NCBI GenBank assembly: GCA_025330725.1
Contig: JAIWND010000014.1
Coordinates: 799,159-863,158 of the forward strand
Reading direction: 5' to 3'
Length of the DNA: 64,000 bases
Origin: Chlamydoabsidia padenii
Taxonomy: Eukaryota > Mucoromycota > Mucoromycetes > Mucorales > Cunninghamellaceae
This document shows positions 35,393 through 49,044 of this stretch, piece by piece. Position numbers and translations under genes: made by a program. A model generated the notes under the pieces. The model searched no databases, had not been told where the DNA came from, and was given only the letters and a program-made list of their open reading frames with translations. Position 1 is the stretch's first letter. Every line of letters starts with the position of its first letter.

Positions 35393-37356
35393 CTACGAGG
35401 AAGGGGTTGATAAAGCTTCGATCCGACGGACCAGTTCCGTCATGCGAGTGTCGATTACACCAACGTTCTTGTTAACCAGATTTTCATTATCCGCCAAACT
35501 TTTAGTCAACTACAAAAAAGAAAAAGCAAAGTGAGTGATGATTAGTATATAGATTTCCTCCCTCCCCTCCCTCTTCTTACCAATTCACATGTAGTTTCCA
35601 GACTTTTGATTTCTTCAGTCATTCGTGTTTGTTCTTCAGAGATAACCTTGATAGATTTACCAAAAGTAGCTGCTTCAGTATGTAAACCTTGCAAGGCCTT
35701 CAATCGAGTCAGTAAAGCCGGAGTCAGATTCAATAAAGGATCGACTTTTTCCATAGTAGCAAAAAGATGATTGACTTTTTCTTCAGTATCATTCGATAAA
35801 CCACCATCACCTCTTCCATCTGTCGTGTTGCCTAGATTCGAATTACCACCAATGTTGGAAGAAGAGGAATGTAATCCAGAGACTAGACTGTAGCCAAGGT
35901 CTTTTCTGCCACCACCTGATTTCAATTCATGCAAGCGATCCAGTTCACTATTTAATACCTTGATCCTTCGAGCCACTGTATCCAAATGTCGAGGTTGCGC
36001 AAGTAGTGTGATTTGTTGTTCCAATTTTGATAATGAGTGCATCAGAGAGGTTGTGGGGACATTGGCAGACTTTTTTTAATAAAAAAAAAAAAAAAAAAAA
36101 AAAGATAAGAGGATTTAGTTTGAAGAGTTTAAAAGTGAGATGAGGTCTACTTACGATTGAATCAAAACCTTCACCAGAAGATGTTCCCACCAATTTTTCT
36201 ATCCTTGCAATACGTTCGTCAATATCCACCACCTTTCCTTGTTGATGAGCCTTGACTGCTTCAGGAGTATAATAGAGTTCATAGGTAACAACCTATTGTA
36301 AAAGAAGGTCAAGTTAGTCACATGATCATTTCTAGTAAAGACACTTACATTGCCATTGGAATCCTTGATTTGTTCAGTATCATTAGTTTTGGTGGGACCT
36401 GCTTCAGTAGTCATGGCCTTGTATGCTTCCAGTTGTTTAATCAAAGACTTTGCTTCATCAATACGTTTACCATAGGTAGTTGTAGTTGTTGCTGTTACCA
36501 AACCACCAGTAGTAGTAGAATCATTCTGTTGATCATCCATATATCGTTGATATAGTCGTCCCAAGTCATTTTGCAAGTAATTGATCTGAGACATGAGGTC
36601 ACCCTGAGATAGTCCTTGAATGTTATTTGACGTTTCTGCATTCTATCAAGAGAGAGAGAGAGAGTCAACAATAACAATAACAACAAAGTCGTTTTCCTTC
36701 TATATATATATTACCTTTTCATTATCCAATGTAGTTCCAAGTTCTTGTACTTCAAAAGTAAGTCGACGAAACTTTTGTAAGAGAGTTTCTTCCAACACCA
36801 TTTCTTTGGGTAGTATTTCATATTCGTCAGTATCAAGCGCTGGAGGACGGCGGACATAAGTACGATACATGGCTTTCTTCCTTCGAGTCAACTGGTCCGA
36901 GAAATCTATGTTTGTTTGTTTGTTTGGTTTTTTTTTTTTTTAAAAAAAAAAAAAAAAGAGTGAGCCATTAGTATTCTGTTTACTCCATCCCATCCTTTTT
37001 TTTTTTTTTTTGTTCAATTGTTTGTTACCTGTGTTACTGGATTCTACCACACTGTTTTTAAAGCGATCACTGGCTTCCCGATGAGAGATACGCGATCGAA
37101 CCAAGTTGTCAGTATCGTCATCACTAGACTATACATGTAATATTAAGCAGACAGTCAAGCGTTTTGTAATATAAGGTTGGTTACCTGGTTGTCATCATTA
37201 TTGTTGATGAATTGTTGGTCTTGTTCAGTCGTCTCGGCTGTTTCGTAGACGTCAGGTTGGTCATCCTAAGATAAGAAGATTACATCATTAGATGAAGGAA
37301 GACTATAACTGTTATTGAATACTTACAATATCTGGTAAAGTGGCGTACTTTGACAT
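35393..37356 (-). CDS. DCTN2: Dynactin subunit 2 (dynamitin, p50)
   Basis: Shoulder subunit of dynactin, which links dynein to cargo and aids nuclear migration in hyphae. It starts MSKYATLPDI, then DDQPDVYET (compare KYADLP and EPDVYET of dynamitin). DFSDQLTRRKKAMYRTY, LPKEMVLEETLLQKFRRLTFEVQEL is the conserved p50 core. The rest is coiled coil (about residues 130-400: ALQGLHTEAATFGKSIKVI, NKNVGVIDTRMTELVRRIEAL). About eight exons; stop at 35393. One intron at about 36070 holds a 23-nt A run. CGCGGGGTTTGAAAA is 81 bp upstream. Confidence 0.9.
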
Positions 37357-37954
37357 TTTTTGATTGTCGATAGTAGAGAAGAAGAAGAAAAAATTGGGTC
37401 GTTGACCTGATTTTTATTTTTTTTTCATCGCCAATACGCGGGGTTTGAAAATCACATTAATGGTCCTCCCCATAGTTTTCTTCTTGATATAACCAGAATT
37501 ATACTAAAGCAAAGCTCTCATATATATAACAAGATACTGTAAAGATGTGCAGTTGTATTGTAATTCTTTTGCTTTATATAATGTTACGATCAAGTTAAGA
37601 AAGGTAGAAGTGATCAGTTTACAATGGACATAACTTTTATCACAATGCAAAGCATTATTATCATAGTTAATAGATAGTAATTCGTTCATGTATAAATAAT
37701 TTCTACTTTGTTAGAAACCAAAAAGCATCAAACACTTTTCATTGAAGAAGATATTGAATATCTCTATGTAACAAGATTCCAGAGAATTAAAACCCCGATA
37801 TTCATCAGCCTACCACAAGTCCCGCTGCAGCATCAATGATCCTGCCCTGAATTGTGGTTTGTATAGTATGTAAGTTTTATTGGCGCCATTGGTATTAAAA
37901 AAAAAAAAAAAAAAAGCTAAATTATGGGAGAGATCAAAGGGATATGTACTACAT
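37357..37954. promoter_or_regulatory. DCTN2 promoter and MSH4 3' flank
   Basis: Motif CGCGGGGTTTGAAAA at 37437-37451 close to DCTN2, and ATTAAAACCCCGAT at 37786-37799 close to the MSH4 stop. No gene is seen between them. Confidence 0.45.
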
Positions 37955-38782
37955 CTAGTTGTGTTGTATTTGATTGGCCAGCTGAGTTTGGAGAGCATGA
38001 AGCTGATTATGTAGACTTTCTTCTGTTTGGGGCGAGTGAGCGAGTTGGAGTAGCTTGTCGGCAAACTATAAAAAGATCAGTAATAACATTATAATCAGCA
38101 TAATTTAAATGCATTCTAGTGTGTTTACTTACCCAGTATAGGACTTGGTGTCGGTGAGTATTGGTGGCACCCTTACTGTTTCCTACATGTTCTGTCGCTT
38201 TTAACTAATGAAAAAGAGATGTTGGCGAGTATATGCTATTTGAATCAAGTGTTAAATCCGATTCTTTTTCCAATATTACCTTTTTAGACACTTCCATAGC
38301 AGTCGCTATAATGGTCTCAGAATACCCCATATACTTTGCTGTAAGAATACCTAATAAAATGATAAAATACAATATGAGAATTATGGTTTGATGCCATATA
38401 TATATTCCACCACTTTATATTACCATAGTGATCTGTCTCTGTGAGACCATCTTTCACCAAGTAAGGGTATGATATGATAGATGACATCAGATGCTATAGT
38501 AGTAAAAGAATGTAATCAATATAATATTAAGATGAGTTTTAGGGTAGGCATACTTTACTTACAGTGTCAATCGCCAACTGAAGGTTAACCACTGTTGGAT
38601 GCAATTGTAGACTCTTTGCCATTTCGATCAAGTGTGTAGCAAAGAAGCATTGTGCCTATAAAAATATGAAAGATTAACTCTACCCACTATTCGTTTTTGT
38701 ATGCCTATTTACCTTTGAGCGAATAAGTTCTTCTGATATAGCTGTAGATATGCTTATAGCATCCAATCGAGAAGCCCCTGTC

Positions 38783-38813
<31 letters not shown>

Positions 38814-40849
38814 AAACGTACAGACCCCGCTATTACATGGCTTACCCCGTCCAAGTTCATCAACGATGACCAGGCTTGAATTTGTGACATGGTGGAGTAC
38901 ATAAGCCATTTCCTGCATTTCCGCCATAAAGTAGGAAGTCGAAAAGTCAGTATCGTTTGCCAATCTTGAAAGTATCTATAATATCATATAAATCATTAGT
39001 ATGCCGTTCCACTTGAGTTTCAATGTGTTCATTTTACCTGATCGACCATCTTGCATGATGCATATTCAGCGGGTACACTATTTCGATCCACAAATCCTCG
39101 AGATCAAGTTAGTGGTGTGATCATATATTTTTATATTATATACTTACAACGATCCAGTTTGAGCCATTATTGTGAGAAGAGCAACTTGTTTGATGTAAGT
39201 TGATTTACCGCTCATATTTGGGCCTGTAATCAGTTGGAATTTGCTTGACAGAGACGCAAAGGTGTCGTTCGGTACCGTTTCGTTGGTGTTGATCGCCTCC
39301 AAGATTGGATGTCTTCCAGATTTGATTGCCAAAGTATCAGTGAATTCGGGTCTCACTAAATAAATATAATACAGAGTGAATAATTACATTAGTCAAAATG
39401 AGAGTAGAAGGAGGGGGAGGGGACTTGCCTTTATCAGTGACAGTGCATGAGGTAGCAAAAGAGAGCAGTAGATCGAGCAATGCAATTGCTTCAGATACCT
39501 TGTAAAGCGTATGTATATCTTTTCTGAAGGATTCCAATAGCTGGTTGACGATTCTACAAACAAAATCAAAGTGGATCAGTTGAACAGTTTTATGCGCATG
39601 ATTTACTTTACCTGTCGGACATTAAATATATTTCGGATAAGGACTCTTCAACCCGACTGTTCTTTTGAAGCTGTAAAAGTGGTCATTAGTATCACAATAT
39701 ATATAGCAGATCAATAATTTACCAGTTCCAAAGAGCTAAAGGACATACTTTTCTTTTTCTTCGAGATATTGATGAATAGAGGAGGTAGGTTGGGTATGTC
39801 TTTGTCCACAGGAAGGCTGAGATAGAATTTGCGTTCATTGTCGAATTGCAATTTCAACTTTAATCCAAAGGTACCTAAATCAACATACGATACGTTGAGT
39901 ACAATTAACTACGAAAAGACTTTTTATATATATATATATCTTACTACAGTATTCGGTTACAGTGTCGTATATGTCTTCAATGGTTTCTTTGTATGTTTGT
40001 CGAGCTACATCTAATAATCCATTGACACCAGACTAGAAATATTAAAAAGACATGTTGTTAGTCAGTTTTATTAGTAGTGATCAAGTCATGTATTACCTGG
40101 ATTGCATAACAGCGTTGATTACGGATACCAAGACTTGTCTTTTCGATCCCAATGTCTTCGTTGATTGTTTCGATTATTAATTGTCGGAGATCACCTAAGT
40201 AAATGGAGAGAGAGAAGAAGGTTAAAATGCATGATAGGTTGAGACTATTTATACTTGCCCAGTTTTTCGAGAGACACCAACTAGAAGTATGTTAAAGAGT
40301 TACATTAGCATTTCAGTTTATATTTTTCCCGTATTGATTATCATATAGCTTACCCGATCAATTTTACACAAGAGAGGATCATGCAAATACGATTTCAGTG
40401 TTTGAGAAATCATCCCTATAGTGTTGAGGGCATTCTTCAGTGTGATGAGATGATTGATATGTGATTCGGCCGCATAAACAGTTGTAGCTTGTTGTTGTCC
40501 TGGGTTGGTTTTCGAATGAGGAGCCTTAGTGATTGCCGATATAACATGATCGAGATCAGTGAGATGTTTGAGACTGGATTTCAAGGAGAAGAATTGGGCC
40601 TCTTTTTTCAACAATTCTTGCACGGCATCCAGTCGAAAATTGATGGTATCGATGTCGGTGGAAGGTTGTAAGATCGTTGTTCGTAATAGTCGTGAGCCCA
40701 TCGGAGTAGTCGTGTAGTTCATCGCACCGTATAAAGTTTGCTTGTTGCTTGATTTAGTTAAATTGTTGACCAATTCCAGGTTTTTTGCAGTAATGGCATC
40801 TATATATTCATACATAAAAATTGACATTAGACTTTGGTATAACGGTCTG

Positions 40850-40880
<31 letters not shown>

Positions 40881-41119
40881 CGACTTACCTATCATCATTG
40901 TTCCTGTCAATTCGTAGCATAATGTTGATTGAGACATAAAAACAAAAAATGTAATGGTACAAATACATGTTAGAGATAGATTTAAATCCATTTTGCTGTT
41001 TTAATACTTACCCTCCACCGTATCGTAATTGAATCGGAGCGTGTGTTCAAAGAAACCCCAGCCATCACGACCTTCCAAGTATTGAAAGAGAGCTGATGTT
41101 GCCGCCAAACAATAATACC

Positions 41120-41150
<31 letters not shown>

Positions 41151-42246
41151 GTTAGTAAGCTATAGATGTTTGATATACCTTTTTAGTATACTTGCTTTGA
41201 AGAGAGCGCCCGAAGCAAAGATACCACATGTTCTGGTGATCCTAATTTTTGGATATAAGCAAGACCTATCATATGAATAAAGCCATGAATGTATAATGTT
41301 AGTCATCAGTCAAGGTCTACATACTTTGGTATATAATTTACTTTGATCTTACCATCTTTATCATTAAAGTTCTTTCTAGGTAAAGACATTATTTGGACTT
41401 GAGGGAAATGTTTTTCTATCATCTGTATAAGCTTTGTTGATGGTTCCACTGGAGATTTTGTTATTAGAATCTATAAAACAGGTATAATAAGAGGTTAAAA
41501 GGGGATAATGATAGTAGTTAGTTATTTACCTTGGATGGGTTTGCCAAATAAATCTTGAGCATAGTCTTTGTAAAAGTGGGTAGATCGGAAATCTAAAGGG
41601 GAGAGAAAGAGATACATTGTTAAATACAGTTCTGTCTAATACAATACAAGTTCCATGTTACCTGTGATAGGGTACATTCACTACTAGGAAGATGAATGTA
41701 GCTGACACCCACTTCTGTTCCAATACCACAGCCTTCAGCAATAGCCATCATAGTTATATTTTGAGTAAGCAAGCCTGTTCGTGATCCTCGATAAGTTGAC
41801 GCCTTTTCACTTTGTCGTCGTGTTCCACCCAGAGACGCCGTTTTTCGTGAAGCAATGGTGTGGAATGATTTTTGACTGTTCAAAGTTGGTGTGTTGTTTC
41901 TTTTTCTGTTCGAGTCAATAGCTAATGTTGCTTTTTCACTAGTGTGCTGAGACCGTAGGTTTGCTGTTTCAAGTGATTTAAAGGTAGTTGAAGACTTTTT
42001 CTTGCTGGATGGTGCTGATGTAATAAATCGCACGGAAGGCGTTTTCGCTTTGTTGGTAATTGGAGAGACACACTTTCCCTTTTCAAGTTGTTGTGTTGAG
42101 TTTGTTGTGGAAGAGGTTGCCTTTGGGCGTATAGTAGAGTATAAACCAGAATCATCGTATATACAAGTGGAAGGGAATGACAATAAAGACCCTTCAGAAA
42201 GAAGACGATTATCTTGAGATTGAGAAGATGAATCAATTTGTGACAT
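37955..42246 (-). CDS. MSH4: MutS homolog 4, meiotic crossover protein
   Basis: Partner of Msh5 in the ZMM pathway that stabilises Holliday-junction intermediates. It lacks the MutS mismatch-recognition domain I, as Msh4 does: after a 180-residue Ser/Thr-rich, basic leader ([13 protein letters not shown]) the conserved part begins [20 protein letters not shown]. Core segments: [63 protein letters not shown]. ATPase: Walker [18 protein letters not shown], Walker [13 protein letters not shown], then [11 protein letters not shown] instead of the more usual TS-x-x-[12 protein letters not shown] carries the conserved His. It ends NQIQHN with TAG at 37955; about 18 short exons. Presence implies a sexual cycle capacity. 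Confidence 0.93.
40852..40880. repeat. (CA)14 microsatellite
   Basis: CA repeat within an MSH4 intron. Confidence 0.95.
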
Positions 42247-42802
42247 GAGTGAAAAAGAAAGAAAGAATAGGCTCCCGTCCTTTTTTAAAAAGAAAGAAAA
42301 GTCCGCGTTACACGATTACTGAATTTGGAAACAAGACCCTTCCCCCCCTTTTTTTTTTTCTTTACGCCATACACATTATCTTTGAGCATGATACGATTCT
42401 TATTATATGCTCAATACTTTATGGTAATCGTTCATCATATACATATCATACTATCACCATTACAGTACAGTACTGTACAGCATCATCAAAATGTAGTGCT
42501 GAGTTGAACATTTTACGTAAGCATTCATATTGCATGATAATGACAGTGATGGAGCAAAGGAAAAAAAAAACAATGGAAAGTAAATTGCCAAAGCTATATA
42601 TTAGTGCATCCATATCGTGTTTATTGATTTCCTTGATCAACCAATTGCAAGGTCAAACTAGATGCTGAGCAAACTTTTTTCCTGTCATCAATTTTCCAAC
42701 CCCGACTGATAACTTTTTCAGTGGCGGCAGATTTTTTTTCCCCACATTTCTTTCCTCTCTTTCCTTCACATTCATTCCTTTTTTTTTTTTTTACATGGCG
42801 GC
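42247..42802. promoter_or_regulatory. Divergent promoter MSH4 / RCY1
   Basis: Motif TTTTCCAACCCCGAC at 42692-42706, about 100 bp before the RCY1 start, followed by a pyrimidine-rich tract. No motif copy close to MSH4. A short palindrome-like GTACAGTACTGTAC at about 42464-42477. ORFs here are not convincing. Confidence 0.45.
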
Positions 42803-45800
42803 ATGGATCATAAAGACTCTTCCCCAGGCTCACCAACCGGCTCACCAACTAGTTCCACCTTAACTGGAACAACAAAGTCTACCAAGCTAAACAAGTCTCT
42901 GCCTCCTACTGTCCTTTTGCGCATCTTCCGTCTACTGCCTCTCTCTACTCTCGCCAACGTTGCACTTGTATCTAGAAGATTGAAGGTATTGGTATATGAT
43001 GATGAAATATGGGATGACAAGTTGGATACTATCATTCGTCATGAATCTGCAAGTATAGCCAGTTTCCCAGGTAAATGATAATGATTGATTAACGTTTTGC
43101 TCTCTCTTTTAAACACTAACTCTTTTTTTTTTTTTGCTTGCTTATTATAATAGTAAAGGACAGAGGAACTTTGATAGAAAAGGAACAAGAACTCTTTATC
43201 AACCACAAACCTTTGAACGAACTAATACGTGGTTTGACGACGGATCCATACAATGCCAGGGCAAGAGCAAAATCGACAGGTGAAGCTAGGGAACGGTTTA
43301 AACAAGTCTACACTCAATTGGCTCCTTACTATGTGGACCTTCGTAATCGGCATAGCAAAGAATCAAAAATATTATGTGATTTTGGGGCAACACCTGTGGA
43401 ATGTGGTAAAACTCTGAATCTATTGGTAGGCTTGGGTCAAGTACATGTGGTGGTGGATTGGAAAGAGGTAAGACAAGAATAAACAGGATACAAAGGGATT
43501 TTATCATATTTGTTAACTAACCATTTATTAATATTCTTTCTTTTTATTTATATATAGATCAATGAAGGTGTAAATGCTCTGTGTCAATACTTTGAAAGTG
43601 CTTCACTACATGAATTTGAAGTAGCTTACGATTCTCAAAATTTAAAAGATATGAAGGTAGATAAATATGGAACTGAACAATAGAAATTTTTATTAAAACA
43701 CAGTTTGATTAATTATCTATAGACCTATGCTTACTCATTAGTAGCTCTCAATGGTGGATCCATTTGTACACAAACATTCATCCAGAAGCATCAAATCTTT
43801 TATGACAATCCATTTAAACCAGAGGACAACTTTGTGTAAGTCTATCATCCTCTTTACCAAAATACATTACTAATTTGAACTTTTGCTATTGTTGTAGGGC
43901 TTTTGAAAATGATCTAGAACCATTCAACAAATTTATTGATACTGTTACTGATGAACTACGGCAACAAGCACACATTGTATCACAAGTATTCCCTCCCTCT
44001 ATTGATGTCTTTTATATATTTGCTGATAGGGTATTCGAAGATGTGGTAAGTTAATTGATTATAGATTGGTCGATCATTGTATGTATTTAATCCTCTTCTT
44101 TCCATCTTAAAAGATCTCGGAATATCTTGGCCAACTTGTGGGGATCGCACATAACAAAGGATCCAAACTCTACCTCCACACAGTATCTTTATCTTTATCT
44201 TTAATGACTTTGTTGATTGACGTTATAACGGATCCCGATTTGCCTTCTCATCTGGATAAAGAGCGGGGCACAAACCTACTGTTTAAGCTCCTCTTACCTT
44301 TTTTGGATGATTATCTATTCGAAGAACAAGGCTATGTAAATCAAATATGTGAAGATGGAATTGAAAAATGGGTAAGTATTTGATAATATGTCTCATTCGA
44401 AGGATGGTATTTGACTGAAACATGATCTCTTCTTTTTATTTTATTTTGTAGAACAATAGACCGAATGCTTACCCGGACGAAGACGCCAAACGACTAACAA
44501 ATCAATCAAGGGAAACATTCAAAAGGTAATTACAAGTGGGATCACGATCTCTAATGTGGATTGATGTATATTAACCTGCTTATATATATATATATATATA
44601 TGTCTATATATCTATATACTACATATTACCAAATAGGAACTATATATCAGCTTTCAAAAAAGTGATCGCCCTCCCAGTTGACCTTGTCTCATCAGCAGCA
44701 ACGACTATAGCCTCACCATTCCAGCGCTCACCACAAGTCGTCAAGTCACAAAATTTAAAACAAGATGATACTACACCACAATCGTCACCACCATCGACAC
44801 CACGATCATCAACAACGAATCCTAGAAAAATCAAAACTGAATCGGTCATGTCGCTCTCATCACCATCACCATCAACTCCGACAGCCCCATCCTCACGGAC
44901 ATCATCCGATGGTATTAGTATGAATGATCCTACTGATATCTTGGAAACTGCTCAAACACAACTCGACATGATGCAAGATTTCTTAAGTCTTGAATTGGCT
45001 CTACAACTTATTCACCTAAACAAGGATTCAGAAAAGCGGGTACAGCGATTCATCAGTATTGGATTCCCAGGGCGAATGAAACATGACATGTAAGTTGGAC
45101 AAAGAAAAAGGGCTATGCATTAACCAACTTTTTTTTTTTTTTTTTTTTCCCAATAGTCAAACCACTTATGAACAAATATTTATCCGATTACTTAAAGCTT
45201 TAGGATCTGAACATATTAAACCGGCTTTTGAAAGGTAAGTAAATCATCTTTTGCCATTTTGAAGAAATGTGTTACTGATGACCTTCTTTTTATATAGGGC
45301 GTCTTCTAGACTACTGCGATATAAACCTTTGTTAAACTCGGAAACCAACAACGACGATCTACCACCTTTGACTGACTTTTTTGAACTAGTCCATGTAGCT
45401 GACGTTATTCAACAAATGGTTCAACTATATTATGACGAAGAAATGGTAAATCATGTATTAGAGTAGTAGTTAACATGAATATGTACTAACTTTGCCTTTT
45501 TGACTTGTTTAATAGACACTATTTATTGATAAGCATGATTTTATGAATGATGTTAACAAAGAAAAAAAAGTATTTGAACGGATGCTTGACGATTGTGTTG
45601 CTCAAGGAATGGACCATGGTATTCAGGTAAGACAGTGAAGGATGGGCTCAAGATATCGGTGTTGCTCGAATAACTAAATTATCATTTTGCTAAACATAGG
45701 TACTGTTGTCTCAAGTGGAATTGATCCTCATCGGCGAACAATTACCAAGTGATTACAATCCTCAAGATGACATATTCGATTTGAAACCAACAAAAGCTTG

Positions 45801-46081
45801 TCTGGATGTGATACAATGTCTTAAATCAAATACCTCTATGCTACACGGTGCCGCTGAAAAAGCAACAATGGATCTCTTCTTTTCTGAAGTTGGCCGACGA
45901 TTCTTCGAGTAAGTATATCATGAAACAACGTCGGGATTTAAATATGTCATACTAATGTTCTTTTTGTAGCATTCTCTGCAAACATCTCAAAACTCAAACT
46001 GTAAACGACCAAGGGGGCATTCGATATATATGGTAAGAGAGAGAGAAAAAAAAAGTTTGATCCCTCTTCACCGTGCTAATC

Positions 46082-46125
<44 letters not shown>

Positions 46126-46403
46126 TTTGGTTTTTTTGCTCAAGTGATATAAATGCTTATTATGACTTTGTGTCTTCTCTGCGGCAAAAAACGGTTACTC
46201 CTTACTTTTTGGCACTGAAATCATTATCCAACCTCTACATCATTGACTCGGCTCCAGATATCAAGAATGTGATACATGATCTGGAACGATACCATGGCCT
46301 TTTACGACTTGAAGATCTCCTCGAATTTGCTTCTTGCAGAAGTGATTGGCCTATTATTAGAAAAGTAGTCCAAAGGGATATAACCGATTGTATAATTATG
46401 TAG
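42803..46403 (+). CDS. RCY1: Recyclin-1, F-box protein with exocyst Sec10-like region
   Basis: F-box protein for recycling of plasma-membrane proteins such as v-SNAREs out of endosomes, at polarised growth sites. F-box at about residues 30-75: LPPTVLLRIFRLLPLSTLANVALVSRRLKVLVYDDEIW. The rest is the Sec10-like helical part: YTQLAPYYVDLRNRH, GLGQVHVVVDWKEINEGV, RQQAHIVSQVFPPSIDVFYIF, LFKLLLPFLDDYLFEEQGYV, and C-terminal YHGLLRLEDLLEFASCRSDW. A Ser/Thr/Pro-rich insert (around 44700-44900) is a likely disordered, phosphorylated loop. At least 13 exons; the last ends DITDCIIM. The ATG at 42803 has a strong context; an upstream out-of-frame ATG at 42795 overlaps it. An intron at about 45910-45969 carries a TCGGGATTTAAA copy. 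Confidence 0.92.
46085..46117. repeat. (TC)n tract in RCY1 intron
   Basis: About 16 TC units followed by T10, in the last RCY1 intron. Confidence 0.9.
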
Positions 46404-46993
46404 ATAGTTTAATATGTATTTGGGTACTTGAGCCTTAACCTGATTGTTATTTATGTATTACTTAATAAAAACCTGTTTTGACATACACAATTTGGTTGAT
46501 TTACACACCTAATACTTTTGCACTCTTTCTTCATCTTCTTAAAACTGGATTTTCAGCTCATTGATCAATCTTTTCAAGGTGGTGGAGTGTGGGCGTATTT
46601 GGGGTTCTGATGAAAGTGTGCAAATATCAGGGTTACAATCACCAATGATGCTGGGTTTGAATTTGCATGAATACAATATTATCATCCCTGAAGCAAAAAG
46701 ATGTTTAAATCCCGATGTGGCTTCGTTAAATGTCCCCCCGTCTCTCGTAATATGGTTTTTGCATGAATCGGGATTTGAATGTAACCTTTATTAAAACCCG
46801 CTCTAATCAGAATGCAAGTGATGGACGTAATAGTATAAAGTAAATGTAATTGGCTTTTATTTCAAAATAATAACAACAGCTAATGCTGACAATGATAATG
46901 GAGTTAAGTATACTACTACAATGATAAATGGATGGAATATGTTGTATGGGGGAGAATGTATGGCGTATAAAGGGATGGACAAAATGAAGTTAA
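46404..46993. other. Convergent spacer with motif cluster
   Basis: Between the RCY1 and MTR4 3' ends. Contains TGGGTTTGAATTTGCATGAAT (about 46652-46672), GTTTAAATCCCGAT (46703-46716) and GCATGAATCGGGATTTGAAT (46761-46780). The 78-codon open frame here is explained by this repetitive composition and lacks coding features. Confidence 0.4.
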
Positions 46994-49007
46994 CTATAGG
47001 TAAAGGGAAGCAGCAAAGATAATGTCACGATGGATTCGATTGATACCTATTCAGATAAAGACAAATCAAGTTAATATCATATACAGATTCTTTTTCTTCC
47101 CCTCTCCTTTTTTTTTTTGTTATCCTTACCTTCAGAGAATTTGTTTTCCAGTTCAGTGTTACCAATACTCTTGGCAGCTGATGCCATCTGTCGAAGTAAT
47201 TCTTCCAAACGTCGGAAGATACGAATGAGAGAACCTTCATACACATCCGTCATTTTACAGATTTGGGAGAATTTAGCACCTTGACACCAAGCGAAGACCA
47301 CATCCATCAATTCCGGTTTAAATTTCGCAACATAGGCTTCTTCATCCAGGTTCATTTTGCATTCGACAGATACCTTGGCGATTCTTCGGGCAGTTTCTTG
47401 CATCAATCGTAACGGGCCAGCCAATTCTTCTTGTAATCGCGCTGCTTGATCCACCTTTTCATCAAAGACAAAGCAACTAAGCAGGGCCACGCATTGATCC
47501 ACCTTCAAGTCGTTGAAAACACCTTGGAACATCATTTCAGTCAATAGTAGTTCGTCACCAGTGCTGATTTCACATGCTACACGACCCTTCATTTCCACGA
47601 CGTCAGCTGCTGTTGTGAAACCAAGTCTAAAAGAAGAAAAAGCATATTAGTTCCATTATGATTGTTAGTGTGCAAGTACTTTGAAATGATTTCCTACCTT
47701 CGCATCACCCGCTTGCGGCTTTTAAGTTCATCCAATTGCACAATGGATTGGGCATCAGTGATTTTTCGTTTCATGTTCTTGATATCGGTCATCACCTTCA
47801 TTTTTTCACCATAAGCGTCAAAGAGCGTCGATAAATCTTCTGATTCAGCGAGTGGGTGGGTTGTGAGTTGCTTTTCCAAGATAACGATTTTCTACAAAGT
47901 TATTATTAAAGAAGAAAAAGAAGAGAGAGAGATTAGTAAGTAACACTATCATTTTTACTGTAGTGCCATTCTTTTAACTTACATTGACCAATTTCTTGAA
48001 GACAGGATCCGTGATACCCATATTTTGAATAGGATCAAGGAGAGGTATTTTATCGCCAAATCGCTTGTGTACTTCCTTAATAGAGCGTAAAGTAGATAAT
48101 CGACCGTCCCGTCCCTTGATGTCATTTGGTAGTTTTAATCTGATGTGACTGATCCCTTGAATGGTGTTGAGTAAAACAGGAACGACAATCAAAGAGCTAC
48201 CAGAAGTTGTAGCATTAGCAGGGTAGATTCCAACCGATCGACCTTGAGCATCCTTCGATAGTGAGCTGTCAGTGGTGCAACTGAGTAAAACATCCACAAT
48301 ATAGTAAATATGATCAGGATCTTCCTTTGGTTTTGATCGGTCCATTGCTCGATTGTAGTTGACAACAGCACCCCATCCGAAATCGAGATCATTGTGTTTA
48401 ATATGTACAAGTCGTCCAGGTTGCATGAATGGTAGGCAGTAAGTTGGATGTGTGATTACTTCGCGGATGTTTTCGGCGAAGGAGTCGATTTGGTGGCGGA
48501 TTTCGTAATATGATTTGATATCTTCTTCGTTTTCGATAACGATGTCGTCCTTCTTTTGTTCCAAAGCCCTTAGTTCTAAATATATTAAAATATTGTGATG
48601 AGTAGCATATCCTTTTTTTGTTAGTTATTTAGTGGCCAACTTACGTGATTCAAACTGAGGGATATTTGCATCATTTTGGAAGGTGTAGAAACAGCGTTCC
48701 AACATAAATTCAGGACTAATACCTTCCACACGAAGAAGATTGAGGACCATGTTGTAGCTGAGATGGAAGGCAGAGTTCATGCGATCAGATTCACCCTATA
48801 CAAAATACACGATTCGGTGTAAGTGATACATTTAGTCTATTTCATCCTTTTTTACCTTGACCATTCCTTTCGCAACAGCTGGTTCCATTTTAGAATCAAT
48901 CATCATAATGACAACACCACGTTCATCTAAACCACGACGACCAGCACGACCGGACATTTGAATGTATTCCCCAGAAGTTACCTATATAAGTATAACCATA
49001 CCCCCGC

Positions 49008-49044
<37 letters not shown>

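Noticed and set aside
46561..46794. 78-codon plus-strand ORF
   Set aside because: Sits in a convergent spacer, composed of repeated motif phrases, no splice or domain support.
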